32,643 nt of DNA from an uncultured Enterobacterales bacterium (GTDB taxonomy: Bacteria; Pseudomonadota; Gammaproteobacteria; Enterobacterales; Enterobacteriaceae): assembly GCA_946478305.1 (NCBI GenBank), contig CAMLBO010000052.1:1-32643 (forward strand), written 5' to 3'. Positions within the stretch are counted from its first letter, which is position 1, and each line of letters starts with the position of its first letter. Shown here piece by piece: positions 5,442 to 14,783 of the stretch. The notes under the pieces are model-generated. The model saw only the letters and a list, made by a program, of their open reading frames with translations. It did not search any database and was not told where the DNA came from. Both the position numbers and the translations under genes were made by a program.

Positions 5442-7729
5442 AGACGCTGGAATTAACCCGCCGCCGCCTGTTGCAATCGGGTGGCGTAGTGATGGTCAGC
5501 AGCCTGCTGGCTTCGCCGTTATCCGCCCTGGCCGCCGCGCCATCACCCGCCACGCGCGTGGCCGACCTGCCGCTCGATCGCGTGGACAGTTTTATTGCGC
5601 TGTCGGCCGATGGCAACGTCACCGCATTTAACGGCCATGTCGATTTAGGCACCGGCGTGCGCACATCGCTGGCGCAAATCGTTGCCGATGAAATTGGCGT
5701 GCGCTTTGACGATGTTACCATGATCCTAGGCGACACCAGCCGTACTCCGGATCAAGGCCCAACCATTGCCAGCAGTACCTTACAGGTCTCAGCCGTGCCA
5801 CTGCGTCAGGCCGCCGCGCAGGTGCGTGAGAAGCTGACGGCACTGGCTGCCAAAGCCATGAACGTTCCCGCCAGCCAACTGCGCGCCGAACAGGGTTTTG
5901 TGTTTGTTGAGACACACCCCGCACGCCGCCTGAGTTATGCCCAGCTGGCGGAAGGACAGGATCTCAATCTGCCCCTGGATAAATCCGCGCCGCTGAAAAG
6001 CGTGCAGGAGAGCCAGTATGTGGGCAAGCCAGTACCCCGCGTGGATATTCCGGCCAAAGTCACCGGCCAGCTGACTTACGTGCACGATATGCGCCTGACG
6101 GGTATGTTGCATGGGCGCGTGGTTCGCCCCCCCTATGCCGGCGCCGACAGCAGCGCACCGCTCGGCGACAGTTTGATTTCGATTGATAGGTCGTCCATCG
6201 CGCATCTGCCAGGCATCGTTAAAGTCGTGGTGATCAAAGATTTCATCGGCATTGTGGCGGAACGCGAAGAGCAGGCGATTGCCGCTATGCGTCAGCTGAA
6301 AGTGGAGTGGAAGAAGTGGGAAGGATTGCCGGATCTGTCGCTGGATAAACTGCATGACACCCTTGCCGCTACCCCAAAAACGGATCGTATACTGCGTGAC
6401 GATATAGGCACTGACGCCGCACTGGCCGCGTTGCATATCCGCACCGACGCGGACTATGTCTGGCCTTATCATCTGCATGCGTCAATCGGACCGTCCTGCG
6501 CCGTTGCGGATGTGAACAGCGAAAAGGCGGAAGTGTGGTCCGGAACCCAGAACCCGCATGATCTGCGCAAGGATCTGGCTAAACTGCTCGGCCGCGCACC
6601 GGAGCAGGTGCACATCAACCGGATGGAGGCTTCGGGCTGCTATGGACGTAACTGCGCGGATGATGTCACCGCAGACGCCGTACTGCTGTCGCAGGCCACC
6701 GGGAAGCCGGTGCGTGTACAACTGATGCGCGAACAGGAAGCTGGCTGGGAGCCGAAAGGTACCGGGCAGTTGATCCGCGTGCGTGGCGGGTTGGACTCGC
6801 AAAATCAGGTGGCGGCGTATGAACTGAAAACCAGTTATCCGTCGAACAATGCCGTCATGTTGCCGCTGGTACTGACGGGTAAGGTCGCCAACGTGGCCGA
6901 TATACAGCAAATGGGGGATCGCACCGCTATCCCGCAGTACGAATATCCTCACATGCGGGTCATTGCGCAGGATACTGCGCCCATTGTACGCGCCTCGTGG
7001 ATGCGCGGCGTCTCTGCCCTGCCGAACGTGTTCGCTCATGAGTCGTGGATTGATGAAATGGCCTTCCTCGCCGGAAAGGATCCTATCGCCTATCGTCTGC
7101 AATACCTGAAAGACGAACGTGCCATTAAGCTGATTACCACCCTGAAAAAACAGTGCAACTGGCAGGACGGCCCTGCGCACAGACAACCGGCGGCGGCGGA
7201 TCAGGAGAGGGTTACCGGCCGCGGCTTCGCCTATGCCCGCTACTTCCACAGTAAATTCCCCGGTTTTGGTGCTGCCTGGGCCGCCTGGGTGTGCGATCTC
7301 AGCGTCAACCGCCGTACCGGTCAGATCAAGATAGAGAAGATTTTCGTCGCCCATGACTGTGGCCGGATAGTGAACCCTGCCGGCGTACGCCACCAGGTGC
7401 ACGGTAATATTATTCAGTCCACCAGCCGCGTTCTCAAAGAGTTCGCCACCTTCGATGGTGCAGGTACCACCTCGCTGGAATGGGGCGGTTATCCGATTCT
7501 GCGCTTCGATGAGCTGCCTGATGTAGATATTCAACTGCTGGACTACCCGGATGAACCGCCGATGGGCGCGGGAGAATCGGCCTCAGTGCCAAGCGCAGCC
7601 GCCGTGGCGAATGCGCTGTTTGATGCGCTCGGCGTGCGGATGCGAGAAGTGCCGTTCACACCGGAGCGGATACTGAAAGCGCTGAGCACGGCCTCACAGG
7701 GAACGTCAGACCAGGTTAAAGGATCATAA
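5438..7729 (+). CDS. Tat-exported molybdopterin-binding large subunit
   Basis: This 763-residue catalytic subunit belongs to the xanthine dehydrogenase superfamily, closest in layout to the isoquinoline 1-oxidoreductase beta subunit. The N-terminus carries a twin-arginine signal (TRRRLLQSG then a hydrophobic stretch ending LAAAPS), so the folded enzyme should face the periplasm. The final cofactor loop PPMGAGESASVP supplies the catalytic glutamate (about Glu713), and GTGVRTSLAQI near residue 75 is also typical. There is no FAD domain or FAD-subunit gene nearby, and a cytochrome c gene follows three bases after the stop, which indicates a cytochrome/quinone-linked dehydrogenase. The substrate is unknown: aldehydes, nicotinate-type heterocycles and purines are all handled by relatives. 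Adjacency to allantoin genes makes an N-heterocycle attractive but unproven. Confidence 0.92.
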   Translation: MKTLELTRRRLLQSGGVVMVSSLLASPLSALAAAPSPATRVADLPLDRVDSFIALSADGNVTAFNGHVDLGTGVRTSLAQIVADEIGVRFDDVTMILGDTSRTPDQGPTIASSTLQVSAVPLRQAAAQVREKLTALAAKAMNVPASQLRAEQGFVFVETHPARRLSYAQLAEGQDLNLPLDKSAPLKSVQESQYVGKPVPRVDIPAKVTGQLTYVHDMRLTGMLHGRVVRPPYAGADSSAPLGDSLISIDRSSIAHLPGIVKVVVIKDFIGIVAEREEQAIAAMRQLKVEWKKWEGLPDLSLDKLHDTLAATPKTDRILRDDIGTDAALAALHIRTDADYVWPYHLHASIGPSCAVADVNSEKAEVWSGTQNPHDLRKDLAKLLGRAPEQVHINRMEASGCYGRNCADDVTADAVLLSQATGKPVRVQLMREQEAGWEPKGTGQLIRVRGGLDSQNQVAAYELKTSYPSNNAVMLPLVLTGKVANVADIQQMGDRTAIPQYEYPHMRVIAQDTAPIVRASWMRGVSALPNVFAHESWIDEMAFLAGKDPIAYRLQYLKDERAIKLITTLKKQCNWQDGPAHRQPAAADQERVTGRGFAYARYFHSKFPGFGAAWAAWVCDLSVNRRTGQIKIEKIFVAHDCGRIVNPAGVRHQVHGNIIQSTSRVLKEFATFDGAGTTSLEWGGYPILRFDELPDVDIQLLDYPDEPPMGAGESASVPSAAAVANALFDALGVRMREVPFTPERILKALSTASQGTSDQVKGS

Positions 7730-7731
7730 CA

Positions 7732-9030
7732 ATGAGTAAGATAAAGAAAGTCGCAGGATGGGGTGGAGTGGCTGTCATTGCCGTCGTTGTGGCGGGGGCG
7801 ATTGCCAGCTGGCAGCCGGAAATTCCTGCGTTAAAAACGCCGGGCAGCCAGACTTTCAGCACAGCGCAAATCGAACAGGGGCGTAAGCTGGCGGATCTGG
7901 GTGACTGCGCGGTATGTCATACGCGGGCGGGAGGTGAACGCAATACTGGCGGGCTGGCGATGGAGATCCCATTCGGGACGATCTACACCACCAATATTAC
8001 GCCGGATGTGGAAACTGGCATCGGTAAGTGGTCTTTCGACGCGTTTAAACGGGCCATGCGTCTGGGTGTGGATCGCGAAGGGCATTATCTCTATCCGGCC
8101 TTCCCCTATACCGCATTTACCCGCACCAGCGATGCCGATCTTGAGGCGCTATATGCCTACCTGATGTCACAACCGGCGGTGAAATATCAGCCACCGGAAA
8201 CGGCGCTGAATTTCCCGTTCAATATCCGGCAGGGGATCGTGACCTGGAACTGGCTGTTCCTGCAACCTGGGCCGATGGATACCGATACACACCAGAGTGC
8301 CGAATGGCAACGCGGTGCCTACCTGACCGAGGGACTCGGTCACTGCAGCGCCTGCCATTCTCCACGCAACCTGATGTTCGGGGAAAAAGGGGGGGAAGAT
8401 CATCTGACCGGTGGCGTTGCCGAAGAGTGGACCGCCCCGTCGCTGGTCGCGAATTCTGATGCGCCGCTTAACTGGAGCCATGAAGATCTGGTGACCTTTA
8501 TGCACAGGGGCTACTCCGCCAATCACGGCGTGGCGGCAGGGCCAATGGCGCCGGTCGTTAATGAAGGTTTGTCGCAATTGCCGCCGGAAGATCTTAACGC
8601 GATCGCCACCTATCTGACCTCATTCCAGCGCGGTGATAAAACCGCAGGCACGGCAGACAAGTTGAACCAACAGACAGAAACCCACGTCGAGCCGCTGACC
8701 AGTGAAGGCGCACGCTTGTTCTCAGGAGCCTGCATGGCTTGTCACGCGCAGGAAAAAGGCGCACAGATGGTCGGTGTGCGCCCTTCCCTTGCGCTCAACA
8801 CTAATTTGTATGCAGCCACGCCGGATAACGCCATCAGGGTGATTCTGGACGGTATACAGAATCCGGCGAAAACCGATCTTGGTTTTATGCCAGCGTTCCG
8901 TCATAACCTGAGTGATGCACAAATTGCGGTGCTGCTAAATTATCTACGTGAAGAGTACGCCGGGAAAACCCCGTGGCCTGAACTGCAAAAAAGGGTAACA
9001 GAAGTGAGAGCGGAAACGGAAAGGAAGTAA
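7732..9030 (+). CDS. Membrane-anchored triheme cytochrome c
   Basis: This 432-residue protein has one N-terminal hydrophobic segment (about residues 10-27) and three CxxCH haem-attachment sites: Cys59-His63, Cys205-His209 and Cys334-His338. The arrangement matches the three-haem cytochrome subunits of membrane-bound alcohol, gluconate and aldehyde dehydrogenases and of nicotinate hydroxylase. It should take electrons from the molybdenum subunit in the periplasm and hand them to ubiquinone or the oxidase chain. The gap to the large-subunit gene is two bases, so all three genes form one operon. The downstream 13-bp hairpin at 9038-9069 is shared with the tRNA transcript arriving from the other side. 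Confidence 0.93.
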   Translation: MSKIKKVAGWGGVAVIAVVVAGAIASWQPEIPALKTPGSQTFSTAQIEQGRKLADLGDCAVCHTRAGGERNTGGLAMEIPFGTIYTTNITPDVETGIGKWSFDAFKRAMRLGVDREGHYLYPAFPYTAFTRTSDADLEALYAYLMSQPAVKYQPPETALNFPFNIRQGIVTWNWLFLQPGPMDTDTHQSAEWQRGAYLTEGLGHCSACHSPRNLMFGEKGGEDHLTGGVAEEWTAPSLVANSDAPLNWSHEDLVTFMHRGYSANHGVAAGPMAPVVNEGLSQLPPEDLNAIATYLTSFQRGDKTAGTADKLNQQTETHVEPLTSEGARLFSGACMACHAQEKGAQMVGVRPSLALNTNLYAATPDNAIRVILDGIQNPAKTDLGFMPAFRHNLSDAQIAVLLNYLREEYAGKTPWPELQKRVTEVRAETERK

Positions 9031-9037
9031 AAACAAC

Positions 9038-9069
9038 GAAGCCCTGAGTTATTGCTAACTCAGGGCTTC
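9038..9069. terminator. Terminator between the cytochrome gene and aspV
   Basis: GAAGCCCTGAGTT (9038-9050) and AACTCAGGGCTTC (9057-9069) form a perfect 13-bp stem with a 6-base loop. On the minus strand the hairpin is followed by GTTGTTTTTA, which fits termination of the aspV transcript. From the plus side it can also end the cytochrome operon, though without a T run. Confidence 0.85.
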
Positions 9070-9076
9070 TGAATGT

Positions 9077-9153
9077 TGGCGGAACGGACGGGGCTCGAAC
9101 CCGCGACCCCCTGCGTGACAGGCAGGTATTCTAACCAACTGAACTACCGCTCC
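9077..9153 (-). tRNA. aspV: tRNA-Asp, anticodon GTC
   Basis: This complete 77-base gene, read on the minus strand, begins GGAGCGGTAGTTCAG, has the anticodon loop CTGTCAC (GTC) and ends in an encoded CCA. It lies just downstream of dnaQ, as aspV does in E. coli. The 54 bases of the partial tRNA at the right edge of the window are identical to it. No integrase or attachment-site duplication is visible beside it. Confidence 0.98.
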
Positions 9154-9182
9154 GCGCTGTGTTCTGGTTAAGAACGCAGCGG

Positions 9183-9211
9183 ATATTAAGGAATGGCTTT
9201 CATTACGTCAA
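9183..9211 (-). promoter_or_regulatory. aspV promoter
   Basis: On the minus strand TTGACG (-35, at 9206-9211) and TAATAT (-10, at 9183-9188) are separated by exactly 17 bases. A GC-rich CCGCTGCG discriminator follows. That composition is typical of stringently controlled stable-RNA promoters. It lies 30 bases before the mature tRNA 5' end. Confidence 0.8.
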
Positions 9212-9279
9212 TGCTTTTCCTGACATTTTGTGCCGACTGCGCAGTTTTTCCACAAGCCGCACACTTTCAGCTCAGCCCT

Positions 9280-10029
9280 TTACTCTTCCGCCGCCGGTTG
9301 TGGACGCCACAAACAACTCCCCCCCTTCTTTACGACCAAATCCAAACGCTCTTCGTGCCAGATTATCTCCTGCTCGCTGGCGCGGATCACTTTCAGCCCT
9401 GCCGCTGGTCGGGTGACGCGCTGCGTACCCTGCCCGTCCGCGCCGGTTTTCTGGTCGCCTTCATGGGAGAACTTCATGATGGTCTGACCGCCGGTCATCA
9501 TCAGATAGACTTCTGAGAGGATCTCAGAGTCAAGCAACGCGCCGTGCAGAGTACGTTTACTGTTGTCTATCAGGTAGCGATCGCTCAGTGCATCAAGACT
9601 GTTGCGCTTGCCAGGGAACAGCTTGCGTGCCATCTGCAGGGTATCGGTAACTTTGCAGAAGGTATCGGTTTTCGGGATGTCGCGCCCGAGCATACCGAAC
9701 TCGTAGTCCATAAAGCCGATGTCGAACGACGCGTTATGGATAACCAATTCGCCGCCGCGAATGTACTCGAGAAAATCGTCCGCGATATCGGCGAAGGTCG
9801 GTTTGTCGGCCAGGAATTCATCACTGATGCCATGAACGCCGAAGGCTTCCGGATCAACCAAACGATCTGGCTTGAGATAAACGTGGAAATTCCGCCCGGT
9901 CAGGCGACGGTTGATCACCTCAACGGCACCGATTTCAATAATGCGGTGCCCCTCGTAGTGGACGCCGAGTTTGTTCATACCGGTGGTTTCGGTATCGAGA
10001 ACGATTTGTCTGGTAGGGGAAGAAATCAT
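9280..10029 (-). CDS. dnaQ: DNA polymerase III epsilon subunit (proofreading exonuclease)
   Basis: This 249-residue 3'-5' exonuclease aligns without gaps to E. coli DnaQ through its catalytic domain. Asp12 and Glu14 of the DTET motif and the HGALLD segment (His162, Asp167) supply the metal-binding DEDDh site. The clamp-binding stretch QTIMKF follows the exonuclease domain. The C-terminal tail that binds the polymerase alpha subunit (KKGGSCLWR) is conserved, with a few extra residues at the very end compared with the 243-residue E. coli protein. It is divergent from rnhA across 69 bases, the classic dnaQ-rnhA arrangement with facing promoters. Confidence 0.98.
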   Translation of the reverse strand: MISSPTRQIVLDTETTGMNKLGVHYEGHRIIEIGAVEVINRRLTGRNFHVYLKPDRLVDPEAFGVHGISDEFLADKPTFADIADDFLEYIRGGELVIHNASFDIGFMDYEFGMLGRDIPKTDTFCKVTDTLQMARKLFPGKRNSLDALSDRYLIDNSKRTLHGALLDSEILSEVYLMMTGGQTIMKFSHEGDQKTGADGQGTQRVTRPAAGLKVIRASEQEIIWHEERLDLVVKKGGSCLWRPQPAAEE

Positions 10030-10098
10030 ATTGCAGTGCTCGCAGCGCTCGTTTATGTCAGACTTGGCTTTTACATTCTGCGGATGAGTCTACCAGAG

Positions 10099-10566
10099 AT
10101 GACCAAACAGGTAGAAATTTTCACCGACGGCTCCTGCCTTGGCAACCCGGGCCCCGGTGGTTTTGGCGCTATCTTGCGCTACAAGCAACATGAAAAAGAG
10201 TTCAGCGCCGGTTTCCGATTAACCACAAATAACCGCATGGAGATGATGGCGGCAATTGTGGCACTGGAAGCCCTGAGCTCACCGTGCGAAGTGACGCTCA
10301 GCACTGACAGTCAGTATGTCCGTCAGGGCATCACCAGTTGGATCCATAACTGGAAAAAACGTGGCTGGAAAACGGCAGACAAAAAACCGGTGAAAAATGT
10401 CGATTTATGGCAGCGTCTGGATGCCGCCATTCAGGGACATACGCTGAACTGGATGTGGGTTAAAGGGCATGCAGGACACCCGGAAAACGAGCGGTGCGAT
10501 ATATTAGCCAAAGAAGCGGCGGGGAATCCGACGCTGGATGATGTGGGCTATAAAGCTGAAAGTTAA
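10099..10566 (+). CDS. rnhA: Ribonuclease HI
   Basis: This 155-residue enzyme degrades the RNA strand of RNA-DNA hybrids (primer removal, R-loop control). Length and sequence match E. coli RnhA closely: Asp10 in [15 protein letters not shown], the NNRMEMMAA segment with the catalytic Glu, STDSQYV with the second Asp, and [13 protein letters not shown] with the flexible-loop His and last Asp. The start is ATG at 10099 (MTKQVEIF), by alignment. An in-frame ATG 15 bases upstream exists but adds residues not found in the family. Longer frames reaching back to 9544 run antisense through dnaQ and are artefacts. Confidence 0.98.
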   Translation: MTKQVEIFTDGSCLGNPGPGGFGAILRYKQHEKEFSAGFRLTTNNRMEMMAAIVALEALSSPCEVTLSTDSQYVRQGITSWIHNWKKRGWKTADKKPVKNVDLWQRLDAAIQGHTLNWMWVKGHAGHPENERCDILAKEAAGNPTLDDVGYKAES

Positions 10567-10601
10567 GCCATGTATATACCGCGTTAACTCCCTCGTTTTA
10601 C

Positions 10602-10629
10602 CACCTTCTCCTCTTATGGGGAGAAGGTG
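10602..10629. terminator. Hairpin between convergent rnhA and yafS
   Basis: CACCTTCTCC (10602-10611) is the exact reverse complement of GGAGAAGGTG (10620-10629), with an 8-base loop. It sits between two convergent genes. No clear U-tract follows, so a bidirectional terminator is likely but not certain. Confidence 0.5.
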
Positions 10630-10644
10630 CATCCCACGCAACTT

Positions 10645-11373
10645 TTACTCTTTATGATCCTTACGATAGCTCTTACTGCTTGCCCCGACGGTCTGCTGAA
10701 TGGTCTGCCGTCTTGCCGGGACTTTTTTGGCGGTTGGCGTCAGGGGGAGCGTACGTTTACGCGCCACAATCACCGTCATACAGCCCAGCGCCGGAAGGTG
10801 CGTACTGAGCATTTTCCCGCCCTTTTGGCACCATGGCAGCACCTGAAACCGCGTCTTCAACATCACTTCATAATTGAGTAACCCCAGCCAGTCGAGCAGT
10901 CTCATCTGGGTGAACATCCGGCTGGCATAGGGCTGACGCTTGCGGAAAAAGGGCAGCATTTTCCCCATACCCAGTAAACTCAGCGGATTGAAGCTGCTTA
11001 ACACCAGCCAGCCATCGTCAATCAATACGCGGTCCACTTCACGCAATATCCGGTGCGGATCTTCTGCATAGGCTAAAGTATGAGCAAGCAGGCAGGCATC
11101 CACCGATTTGTGGGCAAAGGGTAGCTGGTAGGGATCGCCGACGACGTGCAGATTTGGCCCCGTTTGGTCGATGTTGACCTGATGTGAAATCGGACAACTG
11201 CTGGTATCGATCTCCGCGCTCAAATTGCCAATCTTTAACAGGTGAAAACCGTATAACTTGCCCCACCAGGCTTGCAGATGTTGTTCAAGCGCGTCACGGT
11301 AATACTCACCACAGGGGATATCATCCCATGAAGCCGGTGCAGTGATTTTTTTACGTGTGCGGGCTGGTTGCAT
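10645..11373 (-). CDS. yafS: SAM-dependent methyltransferase YafS
   Basis: This 242-residue class I methyltransferase-like protein of unknown substrate corresponds to E. coli YafS by position and by blocks such as [31 protein letters not shown] and [20 protein letters not shown]. The Rossmann-type motif I glycines are weak ([10 protein letters not shown]), as in the E. coli protein. The C-terminal tail is basic and low in complexity (residues about 205-242). It is divergent from gloB, with 42 bases between the two starts, which may mean shared regulation. The biochemical role is not known to me. Confidence 0.9.
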   Translation of the reverse strand: MQPARTRKKITAPASWDDIPCGEYYRDALEQHLQAWWGKLYGFHLLKIGNLSAEIDTSSCPISHQVNIDQTGPNLHVVGDPYQLPFAHKSVDACLLAHTLAYAEDPHRILREVDRVLIDDGWLVLSSFNPLSLLGMGKMLPFFRKRQPYASRMFTQMRLLDWLGLLNYEVMLKTRFQVLPWCQKGGKMLSTHLPALGCMTVIVARKRTLPLTPTAKKVPARRQTIQQTVGASSKSYRKDHKE

Positions 11374-11415
11374 ATTTATTTCCGTCTTTCAAGCGTTTGC
11401 CAAAGAGAGCTAACT

Positions 11416-12171
11416 ATGAATCTTATCAGTATTCCCGCGTTGCAGGACAATTACATTTGGTTATTGGATGACCAAAACGGCCACTGTGTAATTGTCGATC
11501 CCGGCGAAGCCGCCCCGGTATTGAATGCCTTAACACAGCGCAATTTAGCACCAACCGCTATCCTGCTGACCCACCATCATCATGACCATGTGGACGGTGT
11601 CAGTGCGATTGTTGAGCAGTTTCCTGCTGTAAAAGTGTACGGCCCGCAGGAGATTTCCAACAAGATTGGTCGGATAATTCTTAAAAATGGCGATGAAGTC
11701 GAAATCGGCGGGGCAAAGTGGCACGTTTTTGCTACGCCAGGGCACACATTAGGTCATATTTCATACTACAGCGCACCTTATCTGTTCTGTGGAGATACGA
11801 TGTTCTCCGCCGGATGTGGCCGCCTCTTCGAAGGCACAGCAGAGCAAATGTACCAATCGTTTCAACAGTTAGCTGCGCTTCCTGATGAAACGTTAGTCTG
11901 TGCCGCCCACGAGTATACTCTCTCAAATCTTAAGTTTGGCCGGTCTGTTCTGCCCGATGATGTTGATATTAATTCTCATGAGCAGAATGTGCAGGCAATG
12001 CGTAAAAATGGACAACCTTCCCTGCCAACAACCCTCGGTTTAGAGCGGAAAATTAACCTCTTTTTACGATGTGATGATATTGATTTACAAAACAAATTAA
12101 ACCTTAACGATCCGTTAAAACCTGCTTGGCATATTTTTGCCCATCTAAGGCAGCTCAAAGACAGCTTCTGA
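11416..12171 (+). CDS. gloB: Hydroxyacylglutathione hydrolase (glyoxalase II)
   Basis: This 251-residue metallo-beta-lactamase-fold enzyme hydrolyses S-lactoylglutathione to lactate and glutathione, the second step of methylglyoxal detoxification. The binuclear metal site is visible as [10 protein letters not shown] (about residue 54), GHTLGH near 110, FCGDT near 130 and AHEYTL near 165. Length equals the E. coli enzyme. The start ATG at 11416 is preceded by AGAGAGC; a frame extending to 11368 adds 16 unrelated residues. The 3' third diverges clearly from E. coli and the gene looks more AT-rich than its neighbours. Confidence 0.97.
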   Translation: MNLISIPALQDNYIWLLDDQNGHCVIVDPGEAAPVLNALTQRNLAPTAILLTHHHHDHVDGVSAIVEQFPAVKVYGPQEISNKIGRIILKNGDEVEIGGAKWHVFATPGHTLGHISYYSAPYLFCGDTMFSAGCGRLFEGTAEQMYQSFQQLAALPDETLVCAAHEYTLSNLKFGRSVLPDDVDINSHEQNVQAMRKNGQPSLPTTLGLERKINLFLRCDDIDLQNKLNLNDPLKPAWHIFAHLRQLKDSF

Positions 12172-12241
12172 GCCCTAAGGTTGCCTTTTTGGGCTAAGCA
12201 AAGTATTATCGTCTGTCTTTTAAGCAACTGTTGACACACAC

Positions 12242-13624
12242 ATGAAGGCAAAAGCGATAATATTCGCCTCTGTTTTGCTCGTGGGTTGTCAGGCGTCCAG
12301 GCAGGACGTGAAGATACCCGAACAGCATGCACAGAGTTTGTCTTCGGCAAGTCAAAGTGAAGCAGGAGAGTACGCAGATGATGGTCGAGTGGCCTCGGCG
12401 CAATGGTTGAACAGTGACGACTCCATTGCGCAAAAAAATCTGTGGAACTTCATTGGCGACGAGCTGAAGATGAAGGTTCCGGAAAATTCCCGGATCCGTG
12501 AGCAAAAACTAAAGTACTTAAAGAATAAGAGCTATCTCCACGATGTAACATTACGGGCAGAGCCGTACATGTACTGGATCACCGAGCAGATTAAGAAACG
12601 CAATATGCCGATGGAACTGGTACTGCTACCCATAGTGGAGAGCGCTTTTGACCCCAAAGCAACCTCATCAGCGAATGCTGCGGGGCTGTGGCAGATCGTG
12701 CCGCAAACGGGTCGCAACTATGGTTTGAAACAAAACCAGTGGTATGACGGTCGCCGCGATGTTGTGGCTTCGACAACCGCTGCGCTTGATATGATGCAAA
12801 GCCTGAACAAGATGTTTGGCGGTGACTGGTTACTGACCATTGCCGCGTATAACAGTGGTGAAGGCCGCGTGATGCAGGCTGTGAAAGCCAATAAAGCTAA
12901 AGGCCGACCGACAGATTTCTGGTCACTGGCGCTTCCTCGTGAAACGTCGATTTACGTCCCGAAAATGTTAGCCCTGAGTGATATTTTAAAACACAGCAAA
13001 AAGTACGGGATCAGCTTACCGACGCCGAGCAAAGACCGCGCATTAGCGCGTGTTGAAGTTGGGCAACAGATGCAGTTAACTCAGGCGGCTGAGATGGCGG
13101 GCATGTCACTGACGAAGCTGAAGTCGTTTAATACTGGTTACAAACAGAATGTAACGGCGCCTAACGGCCCTCACTACATTGTGTTACCGAAGGCGCATGC
13201 TGCGCAGTTAAAAGATTCTCTGGCTGATGGCGATATCGCTGCGGTGCAGAAAACGCAACTGGCCAGCAACACACCATCGGGCGCAAAAGCTTACAAGGTT
13301 CGCAGTGGCGACAGCTTGTCTGGAATAGCAGCCCGACTGAATGTGAAGACCCGTGATTTACAGCGTTGGAACAATTTGCGCTCTGCAAGCGCGTTAAAAG
13401 TTGGGCAAACCCTGCAAGTGGCGGACAACAGCGTCAGTTCTGTAAGCAGTAATCGCGGCAGCGTAACGTATCAGGTTCGTAAAGGCGATTCGTTGGCGAG
13501 CATTGCCAAGCGTCACGGCGTTAACATCAAAGATGTGATGCGCTGGAATGCGGGCGTCGACAACATTCAGCCAGGCAATAAGCTGACACTGTTCCTTAGT
13601 CATAAGCTGACACCTGACACCTGA
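12242..13624 (+). CDS. mltD: Membrane-bound lytic murein transglycosylase D
   Basis: This 460-residue outer-membrane lipoprotein cleaves peptidoglycan glycan strands to form 1,6-anhydro ends. A short signal with lipobox LVGC (acylated Cys16) is followed by an SLT-type domain (about residues 105-230). Its catalytic Glu133 lies in PIVESAFDP, with GLWQIVPQTGRNYGL and AAYNSGEGRV as the other signature segments. Two LysM peptidoglycan-binding repeats end the protein (about 347-390 and 405-450, with VRSGDSLSGIA and VRKGDSLASIA). The ATG is placed by alignment with E. coli MltD; the Shine-Dalgarno sequence is poor. It lies 70 bases downstream of gloB and ends at a strong terminator. Confidence 0.97.
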   Translation: MKAKAIIFASVLLVGCQASRQDVKIPEQHAQSLSSASQSEAGEYADDGRVASAQWLNSDDSIAQKNLWNFIGDELKMKVPENSRIREQKLKYLKNKSYLHDVTLRAEPYMYWITEQIKKRNMPMELVLLPIVESAFDPKATSSANAAGLWQIVPQTGRNYGLKQNQWYDGRRDVVASTTAALDMMQSLNKMFGGDWLLTIAAYNSGEGRVMQAVKANKAKGRPTDFWSLALPRETSIYVPKMLALSDILKHSKKYGISLPTPSKDRALARVEVGQQMQLTQAAEMAGMSLTKLKSFNTGYKQNVTAPNGPHYIVLPKAHAAQLKDSLADGDIAAVQKTQLASNTPSGAKAYKVRSGDSLSGIAARLNVKTRDLQRWNNLRSASALKVGQTLQVADNSVSSVSSNRGSVTYQVRKGDSLASIAKRHGVNIKDVMRWNAGVDNIQPGNKLTLFLSHKLTPDT

Positions 13625-13645
13625 TGCTCTGTCTGCGTCACTCAT

Positions 13646-13676
13646 AAAAAAGCACCCTTAGCGGGTGCTTTTTTTT
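13646..13676. terminator. Bidirectional terminator between mltD and yafD
   Basis: AGCACCC (13651-13657) pairs with GGGTGCT (13663-13669). An A run lies on the left and a T run on the right, giving a U-tract on either strand. It serves the convergent mltD and yafD genes. Confidence 0.93.
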
Positions 13677-13692
13677 GCCTCAAATTCTGTGG

Positions 13693-14514
13693 TCACCATG
13701 TAGCGGGAGTATCGCTCTTTTCAGGCGGCTTCTGAGCCAGAAACTCCACCAGCAACGGGTTATGATCGGATGCCTGAGTTTCCAGTACGGTAGCATTCGT
13801 CACACTTAAATCACGATAGAAGACAAAGTCCAGCGGCCTGCCAAAAGCACGGCGACGCAAATCGGCGGGGAACCTCACTTCATGCAAACGAATATTGTTG
13901 GCAAAGCCAAACAAGGCGTTGATGCGCTGACGACTCCAGGCATTAAAGTCACCCGCCATCACGACGGGCCCTTTATGATGAGCAATCTGCTCACCGATGG
14001 TCTCCAGCTGTTTGCTGTAGACGTCTACGCCGATACTGAAGTTCACCGCATGAATGTTCACCACCATCAGCAAGCGACCATCAAGCAGCGGGTAAACCGT
14101 CACCAGCGCCGACTTCGCCAAACGCAGCAGCGGCTCACGCTCACGTAGCGGGCAGCAGTAAACCGGATGGGCGGCAGAGAGCGTCATGACGCCTGAAGGG
14201 TGCTGAGGCAGCATATAGGCCGGTACCTGATCGGCTGCCAGATAATGAGACGTGGCAAAACGGATCAGTTCAGGCGTAGTTTGCGCTTCCTGCAGCAGCA
14301 CCAACTGGGCATCTTTGCCGAAATCTTGCAGCACTGAAAGCCAGTCGGCCCGTTGCTGTTTGAAAATATTCCACACCATCACGCGCAGAGTGTTTGAGTC
14401 GGGCAGCGCGGCGCCGGGAGGTAATCCAGATCCTAAATGTGCCATAGCACCTGGAAATATCTGCTCGACCGGTTGACCTGCAACATACCGCATTGCATAT
14501 GTTCTTTTCGGCAC
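13693..14514 (-). CDS. yafD: Endonuclease/exonuclease/phosphatase-family protein YafD
   Basis: This 273-residue cytoplasmic protein of the EEP (DNase I-like) superfamily is homologous to E. coli YafD over its whole length ([40 protein letters not shown]). The family's catalytic elements appear as [14 protein letters not shown] and the terminal [10 protein letters not shown] with the active-site His. The precise substrate is not established to my knowledge. Translation appears to begin at GTG (14512-14514), which gives [10 protein letters not shown], matching the E. coli N-terminus. It is convergent with mltD. The yafE methyltransferase gene that follows yafD in E. coli is missing here. Confidence 0.94.
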   Translation of the reverse strand: MPKRTYAMRYVAGQPVEQIFPGAMAHLGSGLPPGAALPDSNTLRVMVWNIFKQQRADWLSVLQDFGKDAQLVLLQEAQTTPELIRFATSHYLAADQVPAYMLPQHPSGVMTLSAAHPVYCCPLREREPLLRLAKSALVTVYPLLDGRLLMVVNIHAVNFSIGVDVYSKQLETIGEQIAHHKGPVVMAGDFNAWSRQRINALFGFANNIRLHEVRFPADLRRRAFGRPLDFVFYRDLSVTNATVLETQASDHNPLLVEFLAQKPPEKSDTPATW

Positions 14515-14731
14515 GCTTATCGCCTATTCACCCATTAAAAATCATGCTGTTTACATTACTCAACAGCGGATGCTTCAGTATACGCCCGTCAGTGCTCAGA
14601 CCAAATCTGTTTACAATCGTATACAACCTGGTCACATCTGACTATCGACGCCCTGTAATCAAGGTAGCATAGGATAGCGGGAAATGATTTTAGCGGCGCA
14701 AGTGGCTATTTAACGAAGAACGAGTGATGAC

Positions 14732-14762
14732 AAAAAAATGGCCCACCGTTGAGGTGAGCCAT
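14732..14762 (-). terminator. Terminator of the MFS transporter gene
   Basis: Read on the minus strand, ATGGCTCACC pairs with GGTGGGCCAT (one G-T pair) around a 5-base loop and is followed by a run of T (A run at 14732-14738 on the plus strand). It lies 22 bases after the MFS stop. Confidence 0.9.
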
Positions 14763-14783
14763 GTAAGACGAATTACTCTTGCA

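Noticed and set aside
6482-7534. 350-residue open frame antisense to the molybdopterin subunit
   Set aside because: It is a shadow of a GC-rich coding strand. The sense frame has a Tat signal, cofactor motifs and operon context; the antisense frame has no recognisable domain.
9031-9153. Integrative element attached at aspV
   Set aside because: No integrase, no partial tRNA duplicate at the left side of the accessory genes and an intact tRNA terminator. The allantoin and molybdoenzyme genes are adjacent but show no island signature.
9544-10098. Long N-terminal extension of rnhA
   Set aside because: It runs antisense through dnaQ. RNase HI aligns from the ATG at 10099 with the exact family length.
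14619-14624. A further GTATAC between yafD and the MFS gene
   Set aside because: Its flanks (TCGTATACAAC) are not a full palindrome and no allantoin gene is near; a six-base match is expected by chance in this window.
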